In this document: positions 59,968-64,000 of the stretch, piece after piece
Layout of the letters: each line of letters starts with the position of its first letter
Position numbering within the stretch: position 1 is the stretch's first letter
Assembly (NCBI RefSeq): GCF_022539665.2
Contig: NC_081337.1
Location: forward strand, 2,146,679-2,210,678
Reading direction: 5' to 3'
Length of the DNA stretch: 64,000 nucleotides
From: Daphnia carinata
Taxonomy: Eukaryota; Arthropoda; Branchiopoda; Diplostraca; Daphniidae
Notes under the pieces: model-generated
Databases searched by the model: none
What the model was told of the DNA's origin: nothing
Seen by the model: only the letters and a program-made list of their open reading frames with translations
Made by a program: the position numbers and the translations under genes

Positions 59968-60518
59968 ATATGCATTCAACACACCCTAAAGAATTAGTGT
60001 GTGAAATATCCTCAAAGCCTGAAGCCACTCGGCTCGAGCTAGAAATAATGGATCGCGTTTAGTGGTTGAATAGTTATCTTCGAGCTCATCGGCACGATCC
60101 CAACAAATATTAGTAGTAGAGAAGTTTAGCCACCTTAATGTTCTTCGCCTTTTGGACATACTCCGTATTTATCGACCGCCAATAACTTCAAAATTGCCCG
60201 GAAACAACGATCCATCCGAGCAATTAGATTCCACCGTAATAGTTGATGCCGACGGTCTCGCTGATCAAGTTCAAAAATTGTCCACGGAAAGATTAAAGCC
60301 CGTAGAGTTACCTGAAAATGGCTTGTCCTTTGTGCGTCGGCCAACAACTCAATCGGGTCACGTCAGTCGTCATAGGCGTCCTGATTTCCCTGGTCGTCAT
60401 TACCGAATTTCGAGAAGACGCTTATCAGCTATGTGGAATGATTTTCACTGAGAGGCTTACGTACCTCAGCCAAACTACTCTTATCAGCTGTTAAAGGTAA
60501 TCAAAAGATGATGTTACA

Positions 60519-61298
60519 TTACCCGTACGAAACGGTAAGCTTGCGTTTTGGCGATGCCAAAATCCTAGCTTCATCAAGCTTCCCCGTCGCTAGCTTGCAG
60601 ATATCAAGCTAGGGATACGTCTAGGTTAGCTTGAGTTTTGGGGGTGGCTTCGGCGCCTTAAAATTAAACTAGCGCAAGCTGTGAATTCGCAGGCTTGCCT
60701 TTTAGCTTACAAAAATGAAGCTACTGAAATAAGTGAAAGCTAGAAAAATGGTAGTTAGGAAAATTTATATTATTTAGCATAAGAAATGCTTAAAACAAGC
60801 ATGAGTTATAATAGGACTTTAATCTCAAATAATAAATTTTCTTTAAAAAAATTAAGAAATCATACTTAAGTTTGAAAATAAAAAACATTTAGCATAATTG
60901 GTGTACTTATTTTTGAGGGAACGAAAGTTGAACTTAATTTCGACTTTATCTTTATGTTTTTTTCAATTCTGTTTGTGATCTATTGTCGAAAAAATTCTAA
61001 GTATTTTTCTAGATTCTTATTGTATTGTTCGGAAATATAATTATAGAATGTATAGAAAGGTCCAGTGGATAGAACATCCGACTGCGGTGCGGGAGACTCG
61101 AGTTCGATCCCAGCCAGGGGCTTCCTTTTTTCGCTTTGCCTAATCTAAGCTAGCGACGCGCGGGCCTAGGTTAGCTTGAATTTCCAAGCTTAAATCGTAA
61201 AAAATTTAAGCTTGGAATCGTTAGCTTGGAGGGGTTTGGAGCGGTCGCAATCTAAGCTAACTCAAGGCTTGGGTAAGCTTAACGTTTTGTACGGGTAT
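60519..61298. mobile_element. TA-flanked MITE with AAGCTT-rich ends
   Basis: The left end TACCCGTACGAAACGGTAAG and the right end (reverse complement TACCCGTACAAAACGTTAAG) form terminal inverted repeats. Both outer ends carry TA, as for Tc1/mariner-type insertions. The ~780-bp interior is AT-rich with many AAGCTT/TAGCTT motifs and has no ORF. It splits the Dicer-1-like pseudogene. Confidence 0.7.
61058..61124 (+). ncRNA. tRNA-like (SINE-head-like) sequence inside the MITE
   Basis: Contains an A-box-like TCCAGTGGATAGAACATCC and a B-box-like AGTTCGATCCC (61101-61111), followed by a T run at about 61126, as in a pol III unit. A D arm and a T arm are plausible. The anticodon stem pairs imperfectly around a CTGCGGT loop, and the acceptor stem is poor, so it is unlikely to be a working tRNA. 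Confidence 0.45.
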
Positions 61299-61939
61299 CC
61301 TTGTTGGATTAAATACCTTAATTTACTGTTGTCTAGGATGCAAGTCGAGGCGACCCTTATTTAGCGTATCTAACCCACTGTATACCGTTGATCGGATTGA
61401 AGGCATGGCCGTTAAGGAAATAGAAAGTGAAGATCGGGAAGCAAGAAGACGTTATGAAACGTTTTCATAGTGGCGATTGTAATACTCTCGTAGCCACGAG
61501 CGTTCTAGAGGATGGTATTGACGTTCCAGCGTGCCACCTGGTTATTCGGCACGATTTGCCACAACCTTACCGTGCGTATGTTCATTCAAAGGCTCGAGCG
61601 CGCGCTAAAAAATCAAATGATTTTCTGGTGGTCGAGAAGGAACGCATGGATAAATTTCTGGTGAATCTCTCTGACTTGCATGCCACTGAACAAATTCTGC
61701 TAAGTAAGGGTGGCTATCACAACTCTTTGGCCTAGGTCGTCATTCACAGTGAAGATATGCTCAATAATATTGAGAAACGGTACACTTCTGGTGACGCTTC
61801 AAAATCTTATGCGTCTTTACAAAACGCCATCTCCATCATTAACAGGTATAACGCAAATGGGTTTAAATAAAAACGACTGTAATTTTCAGAAAGATAAATA
61901 TTTTTAGATATTGCGCAAAGTTGCCCAGTGATTGTTTCA

Positions 61940-63087
61940 CTCGCCTTATTCCTGTTTGGAAAATACGAACAGTTAAGCGAGAATACGTTGACCCATCTGT
62001 ATGGGACACATGGTGCGAACTATTTCAGAAAAGCGATGCAGCAGAGAAAAGCGCTTGGATGTAGCGTATGTTTGCTCATTACAACTACCAATAAATTCTG
62101 CTCTGCGGTAGTAGTATATTCCACCTGATTTTCAGCACGTTACACATTTTGGCTAAAGTATTTTGGTTTTTCCATAACACAAGTTTTGAATATTTAAGTA
62201 GTGACGTTTTCTTTATATTCATCTTTTAGTTATCAATCGACTGCTCAATCCATGATGTCATCAACAACTTGAGTCGTATTATTGCTGATGTTGTTGGGCA
62301 CGTTGTGAGAGCGTTGATGGCCCTAAAATGTCTGAGCAGCAAGCATCTGGACACAGCTACATTGGAACACTGGAACGCCTTACTATATAAATTCTATGAA
62401 ATCGCGCAAACTGAAAAAAATATTCTCTATTTGGAAGCTGCTTTAATTGTATTCATCTTTAAAAGAGCCTTGATATCACAGGGACTAAATATTTCTTTCT
62501 TTTTTTTTTTTTGATAATTTTAGAGCGCCCTCATAGATGTGTTGCGGTGCAAGATGAGATTGCTTGATCAAATTACAGATACGGATGATCTCGTGGCAGA
62601 ACAAATGTGGAATGAGGGATCGGAAATCTACCATGTAACCAGTGACTTATTGGGATCAGCGGTACACCGGATAGGCCATTTTTCTCCGTCGCTTTGTCGG
62701 CAAGTTCAGCGAGGCCGTTCAGATAAAGTTGGCAATTCGTGCAATGAGCTGTACTGGACTTTGAAGACACTTCATAAGCCTTTACTTCAATCGAAATGGC
62801 GCTACAACCTTTACGAAGAACCACATTCAAAAGCAAAAACGACTGATTTCATGGATGTCTTCGATTATTCTGAACGGAACCATCTGCGGATGGCCAACAT
62901 CACTTTTCGCGTGAGAAACTGGAAACAACGTCCAATGCACTTGCTTAAGAAAAAGGTGCCACAATGCCCTAGTGCGTCCTTCTCAAACTTTGCCGTTTTA
63001 GCCAGTTCCAAGTTCAAATGTATTTCAAAGTGTTATGTCGTCAACTCAACGTTGCTTTTCAACTGTCCGGTTCATTTGATTTTGTAA
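61940..63087 (+). pseudogene. Unrecognised spliced coding-like sequence
   Basis: A block encoding EYVDPSVWDTWCELFQKSD (about 61985) has a GTATGT donor near 62067. Next, an acceptor (TCTTTTAG, ending at 62229) precedes a helical segment including ATLEHWNALLYKFYEIAQTE, to about 62480. A second acceptor (TTTTAG at 62523) precedes ALIDVLRCKMRLLDQITDTD and a further ~150 residues, to 63087. I do not know the family. The donor between the last two blocks is not consensus (CACAG|GG), so the gene may be broken. Confidence 0.35.
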
Positions 63088-64000
63088 AATATGTGGAAAT
63101 TTAACATTCAACCAAGCTGTTATATAGGCATCAACAACAACAAAAATCACAAAATTTATAGGAGTTAACATGTCTTAAATGTATCTTGAAATGATAATGA
63201 TCTTTGTAAAACGATAGAAAATAATACAAATAACATTTGGGAATAATGCATTTAATGTAAACAAACAACCACTGTTGTTTACTTATCATTAAATATCCTT
63301 GCCATCAAATAACCGTACGTTGAGGAATAATTACATATAGGATCCACAGGGGAAAAAATGGGTTCCCTCCTCGGGAACCCTACTTACCTTATGGGATGTT
63401 ACCTTAGTGGACTTACCTGTGTGGGTCTTATATAGCCTTCAATGTAATGTGGCTTGCGTATAGCAGGCATGACCCCAGGGGTATGGGGGACATTCACGGC
63501 TCAATACGCCGTGACACCTTCATTGGCCGTGGATGGCGCCACTAGTTCCATCCACCCCAACGCTTGGTGTTACAGGCATCTCCTTTATACAGGTAGTTAT
63601 CACCCGTAATTTCGCTGCTGCACGTTGCCGCTTTTCAACCATTTTGTTGCTTTAAAATGAGCAATTAACTAAAAATCGATAAAACAAATAATGAACTATA
63701 TTAACAACATGAATTTTTAATAGGAGAAAATATTTTTATTCTCTAAAGCTCAAGAAATATGTATAAAAGGGGTAAATTGTGTAACAGAAGGGGGTAACTT
63801 ATAAGGATATACACTTTGAAAGCTTCCTGGTTTATTTCAATCACACAATTCATGCGTTTAAGTTAAAACAGAACCGCAAAAAGCAAGAAATAAGAATAAA
63901 TGATAATAATAATACATAAAAATTAAATAAATAAATAAAAATTGCCCGATTTTTTCACTTAACTTTTCCTCGACGCACAACGGCTGTGATATAGCTCTGA
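63088..64000. other. Right-edge region, possible minus-strand promoter
   Basis: No supported gene. The GC-richer block 63340-63600 read on the minus strand contains TATATAAG (near 63433) followed about 12 bp later by CAG|GTAAGTCC. This suggests a promoter and first donor for something to the left, but no product is identifiable. Confidence 0.3.

Larger units (their letters stand above)
55359..59971 (+). mobile_element. Gypsy-type element with LTRs in inverted orientation
   Basis: A 268-bp LTR at 55363-55630 (TGTTACG...GTGACA) is followed by a TGGTGGAGATGC primer-binding site and a gag-pol region. The other end, 59700-59967, is the same LTR reverse-complemented, with four mismatches in 268 bp. 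Both outer ends are therefore U3 ends, and the whole unit is flanked by ATAT at 55359-55362 and 59968-59971. Internal DNA ends inside RNase H, so the integrase is missing. It interrupts the Dicer-1-like pseudogene. Confidence 0.9.
53835..61990 (+). pseudogene. Dicer-1-like gene, degenerate and interrupted by transposons
   Basis: Pieces of the N-terminal helicase part of a Dicer-1-type protein occur in order on the plus strand. Exons 53835-53948, 54038-54158 and 54216-54429 splice in phase and encode a decayed Walker A region (KNTTACLKAEKCGKMF), RHHTPLTVGHF and LLVMTYLVFLEV, with motif II reading ADCR instead of DECH. Later pieces are PRILGLTASIV (55087-55308), HPKELVCEISSKPEA (after 59971), LRLLDILRIYRPP (about 60140) and a helicase C domain with NTLVATSVLEDGIDVPACH (61430-61735). 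The sequence RYCAKLPSD begins the DUF283 region (exon 61908 on). Damage includes a TAG at 60060-60062, frame changes near 60400 and 61435, and a stop at 61735. PAZ and RNase III domains are not in the window. A weak helicase is normal in fly Dicer-1, so the frame breaks and insertions are the real evidence of loss. Confidence 0.75.

Noticed and set aside
63340-63440. U1 snRNA-like ACTTACCT motifs
   Set aside because: Only short matches; no U1 stem-loops or Sm site in the surrounding sequence. On the other strand they are better read as splice donors.

Overview
The window is eukaryotic DNA with short (about 60-290 bp) GT-AG introns. Its genes look arthropod: a tincar-like membrane protein, TRRAP/Nipped-A and a Dicer-1-type pseudogene. 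Compact genes next to young BEL/Pao and Gypsy retrotransposons suggest a small crustacean such as Daphnia. That is inference; no species-diagnostic sequence was available to me.

Layout. (1) 1-617: flank with a possible pogo-like transposase tail. (2) 618-9822: a full-length BEL/Pao retrotransposon with 307-bp LTRs differing at one base and a 5-bp target duplication. Its pol frame has two in-frame stops. Its 2.5-kb leader carries an extra ORF behind a strong 3' splice site and seven evenly spaced CTCF-like motifs. (3) 10769-11296: RMI2, two exons. (4) 11297-16700: mostly empty intergenic DNA. (5) About 16700-21417: a tincar-like multi-pass membrane protein, ten coding exons plus an upstream 5'UTR exon. 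(6) 22428-35340, minus: TRRAP, 13 coding exons whose lengths sum to 11,649 nt (3,882 aa); one intron holds a pure 220-bp GA/CT repeat abutting the 3' splice site. (7) A MITE-like inverted-repeat element lies upstream of TRRAP. (8) 38088-39173, minus: SF3B4, four exons. (9) 42680-43792, minus: DTD1, four exons. A homologous segment lies upstream of both SF3B4 and DTD1. (10) 44228-45700: remnants of a BTB-type gene, next to an intact Mag-like Gypsy element (45708-50687, identical 185-bp LTRs, 6-bp target duplication). (11) 53835-61990: a Dicer-1-like pseudogene broken by an LTR-like block, a Gypsy element whose two LTRs are in inverted orientation yet sit inside a 4-bp ATAT duplication, and a TA-flanked MITE carrying a tRNA-like sequence. 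(12) 61940-63087: spliced coding-like sequence I do not recognise.

RMI2 (genome stability), TRRAP (chromatin acetylation), SF3B4 (U2 snRNP splicing) and DTD1 (tRNA proofreading) are housekeeping genes; tincar is developmental. They show no operon-like link. The most unusual content is in the mobile elements: the CTCF-like array in the BEL leader, the inverted-LTR Gypsy copy, and the small-RNA-pathway pseudogene filled with transposons.
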